Shown in pieces: positions 1 to 6,984 of a stretch of 64,000 nt of DNA. The stretch covers positions 372,001 to 436,000 of the forward strand of contig NZ_QGDS01000002.1 of the NCBI RefSeq assembly GCF_003149105.1, in the 5' to 3' direction. Source of the stretch: Faecalicatena contorta (lineage in GTDB: Bacteria > Bacillota > Clostridia > Lachnospirales > Lachnospiraceae). A program made the position numbers and the translations under genes. Within the stretch, counting starts at the first letter, position 1. Every line of letters starts with the position of its first letter. The notes beneath the pieces are model-generated. The model saw only the letters and a list, made by a program, of their open reading frames with translations, had not been told where the DNA came from and ran no database searches.

Positions 1-158
1 CAATCATTCTGATTGGAACATACTTTGCTAGTTCTTCATGTGTGGCACGGGATTTCTTCTTCTGGTGAGAAGTTACGCTGATTGTTTCAGGTACCTGGAC
101 TGGTTCATCAATTCCAAGCTGATCGAACAGGCTGAGCTGTCCATCAATGTCTGGACCA
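1..158 (-). pseudogene. IS66 transposase TnpC fragment
   Basis: In a frame different from the overlapping tnpA reading frame, the minus strand reads DGQLSLFDQLGIDEP, then a basic stretch HQKKKSR and EELAKYVPI, running off the left edge. GQ(L/M)S(L/I)FDE-like text followed by a basic linker and a THEELxK segment is the usual N-terminal part of IS66 TnpC; the second IS66 copy here shows the matching GQMSIFDEAE. The first part of tnpC (coiled coil) is absent, which places a deletion joint near 140-170. Non-functional as seen, although the remainder outside the window could be intact. Confidence 0.6.
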
Positions 159-456
159 TTATAACGACGCCATGATATTCAAGAAGGATTGCGATAGAAT
201 CCGTTGGATTTTTAGGACTGACTACTTTTGTTTCAGACAATTCATTGTAGTGAACTGGTACAACTTCCTGCTTTTCTACAACTCTTGGAACTGATGCTGG
301 TACAGCAGATGCCTTCATACGCAGCCTTTTGATGTTGTAATAAAAAGAGCTGGTAGATACGCCATTCTGATGACACCATGCATAATCAGATAAGCCGCTA
401 ACGCGGCATTGCTGAATGCAGTCCATCCAGTATTCATCTTTTTGAGCTTTTGTCAT
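73..456 (-). pseudogene. IS66 accessory protein TnpA, 3' end replaced by out-of-frame tnpC
   Basis: The first ~95 residues resemble IS66 TnpA (Orf1), a small helix-turn-helix-like accessory protein: an N-terminal W..CI..C..SGLS..AWC..NGVS..SFYYNIKRLR pattern. A ribosome site (GGAGG at 463-467) precedes the ATG at 456. The last ~35 residues, from about YHGVVI, are not TnpA: the same DNA read in another frame gives tnpC, so this tail is a product of the deletion that removed tnpB. The protein probably no longer has its normal C-terminus. The gene points toward the left edge. Confidence 0.65.
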
Positions 457-709
457 TGGCTAAATCCTCCAAAAAAATATTTGGAGTAATATGATTCAAA
501 AGTTTGAAATAAATAGCAGTGAAATGCTACAACTTTTGTCGTTCAAGATTAGAACTTAGAGTAATGTACTCCAACTATCCTGATCTTACATCAAGGAAGA
601 TCAAATGACACTACGGTAGATTATGTAGCGCTTACTGTATATATGAGGAAGTTTGCATACTTTGTACAATTATCGTCAGAAAAACCAATATACTTAATTG
701 CAGTTGATA

Positions 710-718
710 TGATATAAT
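710..718 (+). promoter_or_regulatory. Extended -10 promoter element
   Basis: TG-A-TATAAT lies at 710-718, about 32 bases before the start of the ferredoxin-domain gene and just outside the IS66 terminus at 635. No good -35 box is visible, which fits an extended -10 promoter. The ribosome site GGGAGGAAT follows at 737-745. Confidence 0.45.
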
Positions 719-750
719 TATTTGTATTCAAGTCATGGGAGGAATAGAGA

Positions 751-1959
751 GTGCCAAAGATTATACTTTTTAATGATAAAAAAGATTGTTGCGGGTGCGG
801 AGCCTGTTTTAATATATGCCCGAAAGGTGCAATCAGCATGAAACAAGATGATAGAGGTTTTCTCTATCCTGAAATCGATGATGATAAATGTGTTCAGTGT
901 GGAATGTGTAATAAGGTATGTGCTTATAAAAATGGTGCAGAAAAAGTGGAAGATAAACAAGCCTGCTATGCATTTACAAATAATAATATTGATGAATTGA
1001 ACCGTTCTTCATCAGGAGGTGCTTTTTCCGCAATTGTCGATGCAATTTATAGCATGGATGGAGATAATATTACTGTCTATGGTACAATTATAGATTCTGA
1101 AATGAACATCATGCATAAATCAGCATCTGAAAGAACTGATTGTAATGCTTTTTGTACAAGTAAATATGTTCAGTCCAATATGAATGATTGTTTTAAGCAA
1201 GTCGAAACGAATTTGAAAGATGGAAAAGCTGTTTTATACACGGGTACACCTTGTCAGATTGCAGCTGTTCGATCATATGTCTCTAAAAAGAATATTAATG
1301 ATGAAAATCTCTTTTTGGTTGATATTATTTGCCATGGTACTCCAAGTCCAGGTTTATGGAAAAATTATGTTAGTTGGATGGAAAAGAAATTTGGCAAGAT
1401 GAAAGAATTTTCTTTTAGATATAAAGCTGCCGGATGGAGAGGATATCCTGCAATGGCGAAATTTGAGAATGGTAAAGAACTTGTATATGATCAGTATACT
1501 CAGGTGTTTACCAATCTGTTCTTTACACATAAAGCACTTCGGGAGAGTTGTTATTCCTGTCAATATGCTAACATGAATCGACCAGGAGATTTGACAATAG
1601 GAGATTACTGGGGAGCAGAGACAATATTAAAAAATGAAATTGATGCTGGCACTTTTGTACAGAAAAAAGGAATAAGCGAAATTATTGTAAACAGTTCTAA
1701 GGGCAGTAAACTCATGAATAAGATTATGGAAGGAAAGAGTTGTGTATTGAGTGAAACAGATGCATATATTAAGTATCAGCATAATCTGAATGCACCAACT
1801 GAAAGACCTGAAGGAACAGATAGACTTTGGGATGAGTATAATACTAATGGCGCTGATTTCGTTATCAAGAAATATGGTAAGCCTAGATTGAAACAAAGAA
1901 TAAAAATGATGATTCCGCCAAACGTTAAAGAAGGAATCAAGAAAATAATTAGAAAATAA
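751..1959 (+). CDS. Ferredoxin/F420-dehydrogenase beta-subunit family protein
   Basis: A 402-residue protein with an N-terminal two-[4Fe-4S] ferredoxin domain (residues ~10-62: CCGCGACFNICP, then CVQCGMCNKVC) followed by the FrhB/FdhB N- and C-terminal domains of coenzyme F420 hydrogenase/dehydrogenase beta subunits (GTPCQIAAVRSY, DIICHGTPSPG, CYSCQYANMNRPGDLTIGDYWG). In Firmicutes such proteins usually sit in capsule or exopolysaccharide clusters, often near polysaccharide pyruvyl transferases, and are thought to be electron-transfer enzymes acting on unknown substrates; F420 use is not implied. The start is GTG with ribosome site GGGAGGAAT six bases upstream. It and the broken VanZ gene are trapped between two IS66 ends, so they look like leftovers of a larger surface-polysaccharide locus. 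Confidence 0.8.
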   Translation: MPKIILFNDKKDCCGCGACFNICPKGAISMKQDDRGFLYPEIDDDKCVQCGMCNKVCAYKNGAEKVEDKQACYAFTNNNIDELNRSSSGGAFSAIVDAIYSMDGDNITVYGTIIDSEMNIMHKSASERTDCNAFCTSKYVQSNMNDCFKQVETNLKDGKAVLYTGTPCQIAAVRSYVSKKNINDENLFLVDIICHGTPSPGLWKNYVSWMEKKFGKMKEFSFRYKAAGWRGYPAMAKFENGKELVYDQYTQVFTNLFFTHKALRESCYSCQYANMNRPGDLTIGDYWGAETILKNEIDAGTFVQKKGISEIIVNSSKGSKLMNKIMEGKSCVLSETDAYIKYQHNLNAPTERPEGTDRLWDEYNTNGADFVIKKYGKPRLKQRIKMMIPPNVKEGIKKIIRK

Positions 1960-2001
1960 AATCGGACAATTCTGTATAAGTAAGAAAAGTGTGGTGATTT
2001 G

Positions 2002-2400
2002 ATGTTTGAAATTATTTTACAGAACATGCAAGAACCCTTTTCGTATTTGAAATATGCGTTGATAATATCATTATCTGTTACTGTGGTTGTTACAATGTTG
2101 AGGTTATGTTGGACATCGAAGTGGGATTGGAGATTTTCTTTGAAATGGATGGTTATTTTGACCTATTTGATTGTGCTGGTGCAGGTGGCGTTACTCTCAA
2201 GGGAACCAGGTAGCAGGACAACAACTGATCTTATACCATTCAGCACATTTGGAACAACCATTCAAAGCAGAGCATATGAAATAGAGAATATAATTATTTT
2301 CCTACCGATGGGAATACTCCTTCCAATTCTGTGCAAACCTTTACAGAAGTTTAGATGGATAGTTCCAGCAATGATGCTGATTAGTATTGGAATAGAGTAA
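2002..2400 (+). pseudogene. VanZ-family membrane protein, truncated by IS66 end
   Basis: The product resembles VanZ-like integral membrane proteins: N-terminal hydrophobic segments at residues ~15-35 and ~48-66, then LLSREPGSR, a DLIPFSTFG motif and ENIIIFLPMGILLP, the hallmark order of the family. VanZ proteins normally continue for about two more helices (the E..Q....R...DD..N..G region). Here the frame stops at the TAA that belongs to GTAAGCGCTC, an IS66-type terminus starting at 2397. The gene was therefore cut by insertion about 130 residues in. ATG at 2002 is preferred over TTG at 1999. The role of VanZ proteins is unclear; some affect teicoplanin tolerance. Confidence 0.75.
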
Positions 2401-2640
2401 GCGCTCAATAAAATAGCGGATACCAAAAATCTTGCAATTCCTATACAATGATTGTAAGAATTGCAAGCGTTTTACTCCATTTATATTTGCTAGATGCAAG
2501 CATTTTACTCTACATTGCACCAGAGCAAGCTGCAATAACGGCTTTATCCCAAGGTGTCAGTTTTGCCAATTCGGCATCTTTCATTTTTGTAGAGGGCAGA
2601 TTATAGTGGCTTAGTTGTCAAAACAAAAATCTAAGATTTT
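2397..2640 (-). mobile_element. IS66 3'-end remnant
   Basis: GTAAGCGCTC at 2397-2406 reads inward to the right and matches the terminus at 635. It is followed by an inverted repeat (CTTGCAATTC 2431-2440 / GAATTGCAAG 2458-2467). A short minus-strand coding tail at 2510-2612 then reads NLPSTKMKDAELAKLTPWDK, resembling the LxPW-type C-terminus of IS66 TnpC, with stop TAG at 2510-2512. The C-terminus facing the terminus is the expected geometry. The rest of the element is missing; the right boundary, near 2610-2640, is approximate. Confidence 0.55.
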
Positions 2641-2718
2641 TATAATGAACTGATATGGTTGACAAGTGACCAGGAGCAGAGGGAGGATAGTGGAACACTC
2701 CCCAGATCCATTTATGCA

Positions 2719-3281
2719 TTAAGCCACATATGGCAAGAGCATTGCCGGGTAGTAGCATTCAGCTGGTGTTTGGTAATCAAGCGCAGAGTGACATCGTTCA
2801 AAGTTGTAAGTATGGATATATTGTACAATAGCAGCTCTGGCTTCTTTGATATTGTTATACTGTGTTAGATAAGCTTCTTCATATTTGAAGCTGCGGAACC
2901 AGCGTTCAATCATGATGTTATCAGCCCAGTGGCTTTTGCCATCCATACTTTGTCGGATTCCATTTTCTTTTACGAAATCAATATACTGCTGACTCGCAAA
3001 CTGACAGCCTTGATCAGAATTGAGAATCTGTGGTTTAGCAACCTTGAATGCCTTTTTAAGGGCATTAATAACCATTCTGGTATACAAAGTGTATCATCGA
3101 CCTCCCAGCCAACGATACAGCGGCTGTGCCAGTCGATTACAGCAGTCAGATATAGAAATCCGTGTCTGATCGGAATATATGTAATGTCAATAGACCAAGC
3201 CTGATTTGGAACGTCTATGACAGCATTACGAAGAAAATAAGGACATACCTTAGCTTGCTGCATCCGCTTAGATAGATTCAT
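2719..3281 (-). pseudogene. IS3-family (IS150-like) transposase OrfB, frameshifted and 5'-truncated
   Basis: Two overlapping minus-strand frames together give the integrase core of an IS3-family OrfB: NQAWSIDITYIPIRHGFLYLT (first catalytic Asp), NSDQGCQF (second Asp), and SHWADNIMIERWFRSFKYE (Glu region), then YIHTYNFERCHSALDYQTP near the end. The frame changes near 3088-3092, just after VDDTL, consistent with a single-base indel. Upstream of 3281 the frame is closed by stops and the helix-turn-helix part of OrfB and all of OrfA are absent. The gene is dead twice over. The right side abuts the next transposon. Confidence 0.8.
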
Positions 3282-3374
3282 CTGTTAAAGCCGAATTCTT
3301 TTTACCAAAAGCTACCGACATTGCCTGTCCAGGAATTACCGTATATAATGACTATAATACTACAGAAAGAAAAA

Positions 3375-3423
3375 GAGCATCCCCTTTACGATATCATGTT
3401 GACCCATGATATCAGGAATGCTC
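3375..3423. repeat. Nested inverted repeat at left end of transposon
   Basis: Outer arms GAGCATCCC / GGAATGCTC (3375-3383 / 3415-3423, one mismatch) enclose inner perfect arms GATATCATG / CATGATATC (3390-3398 / 3405-3413). It sits between the dead IS3 gene and the zinc-ribbon gene, so it may be part of the transposon terminus or a barrier to read-through from outside. There is no T-run, so a simple terminator is less likely. Confidence 0.6.
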
Positions 3424-3511
3424 CTCAACTATTAAACATGATTATTATAACGGATTATTCCCTTGAAAACAAGACTGATTCTGATTTTTTTATGTAAGGA
3501 GCAGAGAAAAG

Positions 3512-3958
3512 ATTCCTTGTCCTTATTGCGAGGGTTCCACGAAAGCCATTGGCAGCCGTCCAAGGATGCTCTACCGGAAAGATGCTTCCGTAACAAAGTT
3601 GATAATCCGAAGGCTGCAATGCATGAACTGCGGGTGCATCCACCATGAGCTCCCGGACATCATCATTCCTTATAAACGGTATGACTCAGAAACGATAGCA
3701 GGCATTCTTACCCGGGATGCTGACAACCTGCAGGACTTTCCCGGTGAACTAAGTACAGCCCTGCGTCTGAAACTTTGGCTCTTCCTGCTCTGTGACTACA
3801 TAGAAGGTACCTTGTATGCCTTAAAAGAACTGTATCATTTAAAAAGCCTCTTGCTGCTCCCGTTGTATCCTCTGGAGCGTCAGGCTGACGGCTGGCTGGC
3901 AGCTCTTGTCCGGAAACTTGTAAATTCCGGCCGATGGCCACAGACCCGTTCTGCGTAG
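3512..3958 (+). CDS. Zinc-ribbon protein of the transposon (DUF6431-like), non-AUG start likely
   Basis: The reading frame is open from 3485 to 3958. The first in-frame ATG is at 3566, but in-frame coding text before it gives IPCPYCEGSTKAIGS, so an N-terminal CPYC knuckle pairs with CMNCGC ~25 residues later to form a zinc ribbon. Starting at 3566 would cut the ribbon in half. An AAGGAG ribosome site at 3496-3501 points to initiation at ATT 3512 (GTA at 3494 overlaps it). The remainder has HHELPDIIIPYKRYDSETIAGIL, resembling DUF6431-type proteins that travel with such transposases; the family assignment is from memory. The role is probably DNA binding in transposition. Confidence 0.55.
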   Translation: MPCPYCEGSTKAIGSRPRMLYRKDASVTKLIIRRLQCMNCGCIHHELPDIIIPYKRYDSETIAGILTRDADNLQDFPGELSTALRLKLWLFLLCDYIEGTLYALKELYHLKSLLLLPLYPLERQADGWLAALVRKLVNSGRWPQTRSA

Positions 3959-4031
3959 AACCCATGTCCAGCCTTTGTTAGAATACTTCCAGGAAGTCGG
4001 TAAACGGCAAATACAAAGGAGGTATTCCATA

Positions 4032-5369
4032 ATGGAAAAACAAAGAATCGAAGAAATCGCTGTCAATCGTCTGAAATTGATTGCACCATTAACCGATCCC
4101 GTATTAGATAAGGATAAGCGGCAGATGCTCAAAGAGAAAATATGTATCCAGTCCGGTCTGTCTGAGCGTACGATCCGCCGCTACCTGAATCTTTATGCGG
4201 AAAAAGGATTTGACGGCCTCAAGCCCCAGGTACCAGGCAGAGGAGGGAATTCATGTATCCCCCAAGAGGTCCTGCTGGAAGCGAGTGCACTGCGCCGCGA
4301 AGTCCCTAAGCGCAGCATCAATGAACTGATCCGGATACTTGAATGGGAAGGAAAAGTGGAACCTGGCACATTGAAACGCAGCACACTGCAGGATCAGCTG
4401 TCCTATCACGGGTATTCCAGCCGTCAGATGCAGACCTATGCTGCCACTGGTACATCTGCAAGACGATATCAGAAACCCTGGCGCAATTATCTTTGGCAGT
4501 CGGATATTAAATATGGTATTTATGTAGGTGGCCAGCCAACCTACATGGTCTGCTTTCTGGATGACTGCACACGCAATATCATGCATTCACAATTCTATTC
4601 TACCCTGGACCAGAAGATCGTACAGGACTGCTTTCGGAAAGCCCTGCTCAAACAGGGTGCTCCCGACAGTGTGTATTTTGACAATGGGGCACAATTCCGT
4701 ACCCATTGGATGAAACGGGCCTGTGGAAAGCTGGGAATTCGCCTGCTCTATGCACGGCCATACAGCCCAGAGGGAAAAGGAAAACAGGAAAGATACAACC
4801 AAACGGTAGATTCTTTTCTTCGGGAAGCACAGCTTGCGAAGCCGAAAGACCTGGCTGCATTGAATCATCTGTACCGCGTATGGATGGAGGAGTGCTATCT
4901 TCATAAAGGGCATAGTGCACTGGAAGGGAAATCCCCCTACGAAGCATATCAGAGGGACTCCCATGAGCTGAGGATGCTTGCTCCGGAAACGGTTGCAGAT
5001 GCATTTCTTTCCTGTGAGAAACCCAAGATTGATAAGTGTGGATGTATCAGCTTCTGTGGTCAAAAATATGAAGTGGAACTGGGGCTCTCCATGATCCACA
5101 AAGACGTAGATGTGGTTTATGACCCTGCGGATATCTCAAGGGTAAGTATCGAATGTGAAGGGTTTCCCTCCTGTACTGCAAAGCCTCTTATCATCGGGCA
5201 CAATACTTCACCCAAGGTGAAACTCCCAGAACATCTGGAAAAGATGGAGCCACAAAGCTCACGGCTTTTGGACGCTGCCTCCAAAAAGAATGAGCTTCAC
5301 CAGAGCACCCGGCATACTGCCATTTCTTTCACTGGAATAGATACAATGAAGAAAGAAGGTGGTCTGTGA
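4032..5369 (+). CDS. DDE transposase, TniA/TnsB/Mu-like
   Basis: About 445 residues from ATG 4032, which has an ideal AAAGGAGGT at 4016-4024; an upstream in-frame ATG at 3975 lacks a site. An N-terminal helix-turn-helix region (SGLSERTIRRYLNLYAEKGFDGL) is followed by an RNase-H-like integrase core: WQSDIKYG (Asp), VYFDNGAQF (Asp), PEGKGKQER (Glu). The beta-rich C-terminal part (CISFCGQKYEVE..., VDVVYDPAD) matches the Mu-type C-terminal domain. All three catalytic positions are present, so it looks active. It cuts and joins transposon ends, normally with the help of an AAA ATPase such as the next gene. The codon choice is richer in G+C than the flanking AT-rich DNA, supporting transfer. Confidence 0.85.
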   Translation: MEKQRIEEIAVNRLKLIAPLTDPVLDKDKRQMLKEKICIQSGLSERTIRRYLNLYAEKGFDGLKPQVPGRGGNSCIPQEVLLEASALRREVPKRSINELIRILEWEGKVEPGTLKRSTLQDQLSYHGYSSRQMQTYAATGTSARRYQKPWRNYLWQSDIKYGIYVGGQPTYMVCFLDDCTRNIMHSQFYSTLDQKIVQDCFRKALLKQGAPDSVYFDNGAQFRTHWMKRACGKLGIRLLYARPYSPEGKGKQERYNQTVDSFLREAQLAKPKDLAALNHLYRVWMEECYLHKGHSALEGKSPYEAYQRDSHELRMLAPETVADAFLSCEKPKIDKCGCISFCGQKYEVELGLSMIHKDVDVVYDPADISRVSIECEGFPSCTAKPLIIGHNTSPKVKLPEHLEKMEPQSSRLLDAASKKNELHQSTRHTAISFTGIDTMKKEGGL

Positions 5370-6169
5370 TGTTCGAGACTTTTTATGAAATGTCAGCCAC
5401 ACCATTTACCCGTGGAATCCCTAGTAGTGCTTTGTATATGCCGCCAGAACTGATGGAAGTATCAAATAGATTGTCTTATGTGGCAAAACGCCGGCTCTTT
5501 GCCGTAGTCACCGGTGATTGTGGGACAGGAAAGACTACGATTGTGCGCAGTTTCAAGGACTCTCTGGATAGAAACCGGTACAAGTTTCTATATCTGTCGG
5601 ATTCCAAGCTGACACCAAGAAACTTTTACCGTCTTCTTTTAGAGCAGATGGGCTTTACCCCCAAGTACAATCGTGGGGATGCAAAACGTCAGCTTCACGA
5701 AGAAATCGAGATACTCAAAGCAGTACACGGCATTCAGCCGGTATGTGTATGTGATGAAGCGCACCTCATGAACAGAGAAATGCTGGAAGAGATCCGGTTT
5801 CTTTTAAATACGCACCTGGATTCCATAAGCCCTCTGGGCCTGATCCTTGTGGGGCAGACAGAGCTGTGGAACAAGCTTAAGCTGCAGTCCTATGCGGCAA
5901 TCCGCCAGCGGATTGATGTCATCAGCATCTTGAACCACTATGACCGCTCACAGACCGGGGCATACATAAAGACGCAGCTGAACTTTGCTGGTACCCAAAA
6001 TGACATTTTCACAGAAGCAGCCATAGATGAGATCCACCAGCATACTGCTGGAACCGCCCGGATGATTGATAAAGTCTGCACCAGCCTTCTTCTATATGCA
6101 AGCCAGTCCCGTCTGCGCCTGGTCGATGACCATGCAGCCAGGCTTGTGCTGGAATGCGAGTTCACATAG
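5369..6169 (+). CDS. ExeA/TniB/TnsC-like AAA ATPase
   Basis: A 266-residue AAA ATPase with Walker A GDCGTGKTT (residues ~49-57), Walker B VCVCDEAHL, a sensor-like LILVGQTEL and an arginine-rich IRQRIDVI stretch. The MYETFY-like N-terminus and SRLSYV.K.RLF..VTGD text are usual for ExeA-family proteins encoded beside transposases, which select targets and activate the transposase. The ATG (5369) overlaps the transposase stop as TGATG, so translation is coupled; a GTG at 5366 is possible. Alternative: a general ExeA-type secretion ATPase, which the context makes unlikely. Confidence 0.85.
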   Translation: MFETFYEMSATPFTRGIPSSALYMPPELMEVSNRLSYVAKRRLFAVVTGDCGTGKTTIVRSFKDSLDRNRYKFLYLSDSKLTPRNFYRLLLEQMGFTPKYNRGDAKRQLHEEIEILKAVHGIQPVCVCDEAHLMNREMLEEIRFLLNTHLDSISPLGLILVGQTELWNKLKLQSYAAIRQRIDVISILNHYDRSQTGAYIKTQLNFAGTQNDIFTEAAIDEIHQHTAGTARMIDKVCTSLLLYASQSRLRLVDDHAARLVLECEFT

Positions 6170-6178
6170 GAGGTGCTT

Positions 6179-6481
6179 ATGAAATATCAGTGCGCTGATC
6201 CATGGGGGAAACAAATGCAGAAGTGGGGTGGAGAGATGAAGCTCCTATGCTCCAATGCTCAGGGCTATGAAGTGGAGATCACTGGACGGGGGACTTATCT
6301 TCATGCAATCATCGGGAAACACCGGTATGGAAATTATATCTGCATTCCAAATCATGATGTGGGCTGTGAGCTTTCCGACTATTCGGATGTATTTTGGAAC
6401 CGGGAACGATTATCGAAACAGCTGAAAGAGGCAGATGCAATCACTGTAGCTTATGCTTTGTGCCATCTGAAGGAATTATAA
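6179..6481 (+). CDS. Small protein of the transposon, function unknown
   Basis: A ~100-residue protein starting at ATG 6179 with an overlapping strong site AGGAGGTG at 6168-6175, nine bases after the ATPase stop. It begins MKYQCADPWGKQ and is rich in aromatic residues and cysteine/histidine without a recognisable metal motif. No membrane segment. Its position as last gene of the unit suggests an accessory role in transposition or its control. I do not recognise the family with confidence. Confidence 0.6.
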   Translation: MKYQCADPWGKQMQKWGGEMKLLCSNAQGYEVEITGRGTYLHAIIGKHRYGNYICIPNHDVGCELSDYSDVFWNRERLSKQLKEADAITVAYALCHLKEL

Positions 6482-6487
6482 CTTTTC

Positions 6488-6526
6488 GTCCATCAGGAGT
6501 ATGTATCCAACAATGTCCTGATGGAC
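6488..6526. repeat. Hairpin after transposon genes
   Basis: GTCCATCAGGA (6488-6498) and TCCTGATGGAC (6516-6526) form a perfect 11-bp stem with a 17-base loop just past the last transposon gene. There is no T-run. It may be a transcription end, or part of the right transposon end; a shorter GTCC copy recurs at 6543. Confidence 0.6.
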
Positions 6527-6593
6527 AGGAATGCAGGAGAAAGCTGGACGAAACCAACCGAATGTTTTTGGACAATTCAAGCCATCAGTAACA

Positions 6594-6770
6594 CATGACG
6601 CAGTCTGGCACATACAAGCATGAGTGCGCTCTGACCATCAGGAAATGCACCGATAGCTTTCGTACGGCGCTTGATTTCACGGTTGAGACGTTCAATTATA
6701 TAATGGTATCAGACATGGTTCTATAATCTCCTTGGGATAATTTTGGGTGGTAACTTAGTAACCGTCAAAT
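6594..6770 (-). mobile_element. Miniature IS256 derivative (internal deletion)
   Basis: On the minus strand this contains the IS256 leader (TTAAGTTACCAC, CCCAAGGAG), the start MSDTII at 6716, and then directly the C-terminal coding region from IERLNREIKRR to LRHV. All the middle (about 1 kb) is missing compared with the copy at 9443-10805. The joint falls where the full copy has ATACAAT at both breakpoints. The left side is cut inside the coding end (6594), and the right boundary is approximate. Non-autonomous. Confidence 0.75.
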
Positions 6771-6984
6771 AAGATAGTGGATTTCTCTTTTAGGTTTCTT
6801 GTGAGATAATACCCCTATATCTAAAGTGCCTTAAATAACTTAGGGTACTTAAGGGAAAGACTAACTATATGAAGTCAATACAAAAAGGCGAAAAAAGTTA
6901 GAAACTTTCAACAGGTATTTTGTACTTCGAAAATTGCATGACAAAAAGAGCACCCCGTTGGCTGCTCATAGAAAGGAGTTTTAA

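Larger units (their letters stand above)
1..635 (-). mobile_element. IS66-family remnant, runs off left edge
   Basis: The minus strand starts at 635 with GTAAGCGCTACATAATC, the GTAAGCG-type terminus typical of IS66 elements. It is followed by a non-coding leader (457-610), a tnpA reading frame and then a piece of tnpC. tnpB, which normally lies between tnpA and tnpC, is missing, so the element has an internal deletion. The other end lies outside the window, so a target duplication cannot be checked. The bases after the terminus (636-643) would be one copy of the 8-bp duplication usual for the family. Confidence 0.75.
3370..6593 (+). mobile_element. TniA/TniB-type (Mu/Tn7-like) transposon, four genes
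   Basis: Four tightly packed plus-strand genes form one unit: a zinc-ribbon protein, a DDE transposase with a Mu-type C-terminal region, an ExeA/TniB-like AAA ATPase whose ATG overlaps the transposase stop, and a small protein 9 bases further on. The pair DDE transposase plus ATPase is the core of Tn5053/Tn7/Mu-type transposition. The ends are not established: hairpins flank the genes (3375-3423 and 6488-6526), and the right side touches an IS256 remnant at 6594. All four genes appear intact. Confidence 0.6.

Noticed and set aside
751..1959. Evidence for a methanogen-like F420 pathway
   Set aside because: The FrhB/FdhB-type fold occurs widely in bacterial polysaccharide loci; no F420 synthesis genes are present in the window.
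3463..3648. Plus-strand frame overlapping the start of the zinc-ribbon gene
   Set aside because: No domain; it is a shadow frame of the zinc-ribbon coding region, which explains the CPYC and CMNCG cysteines in its own frame.
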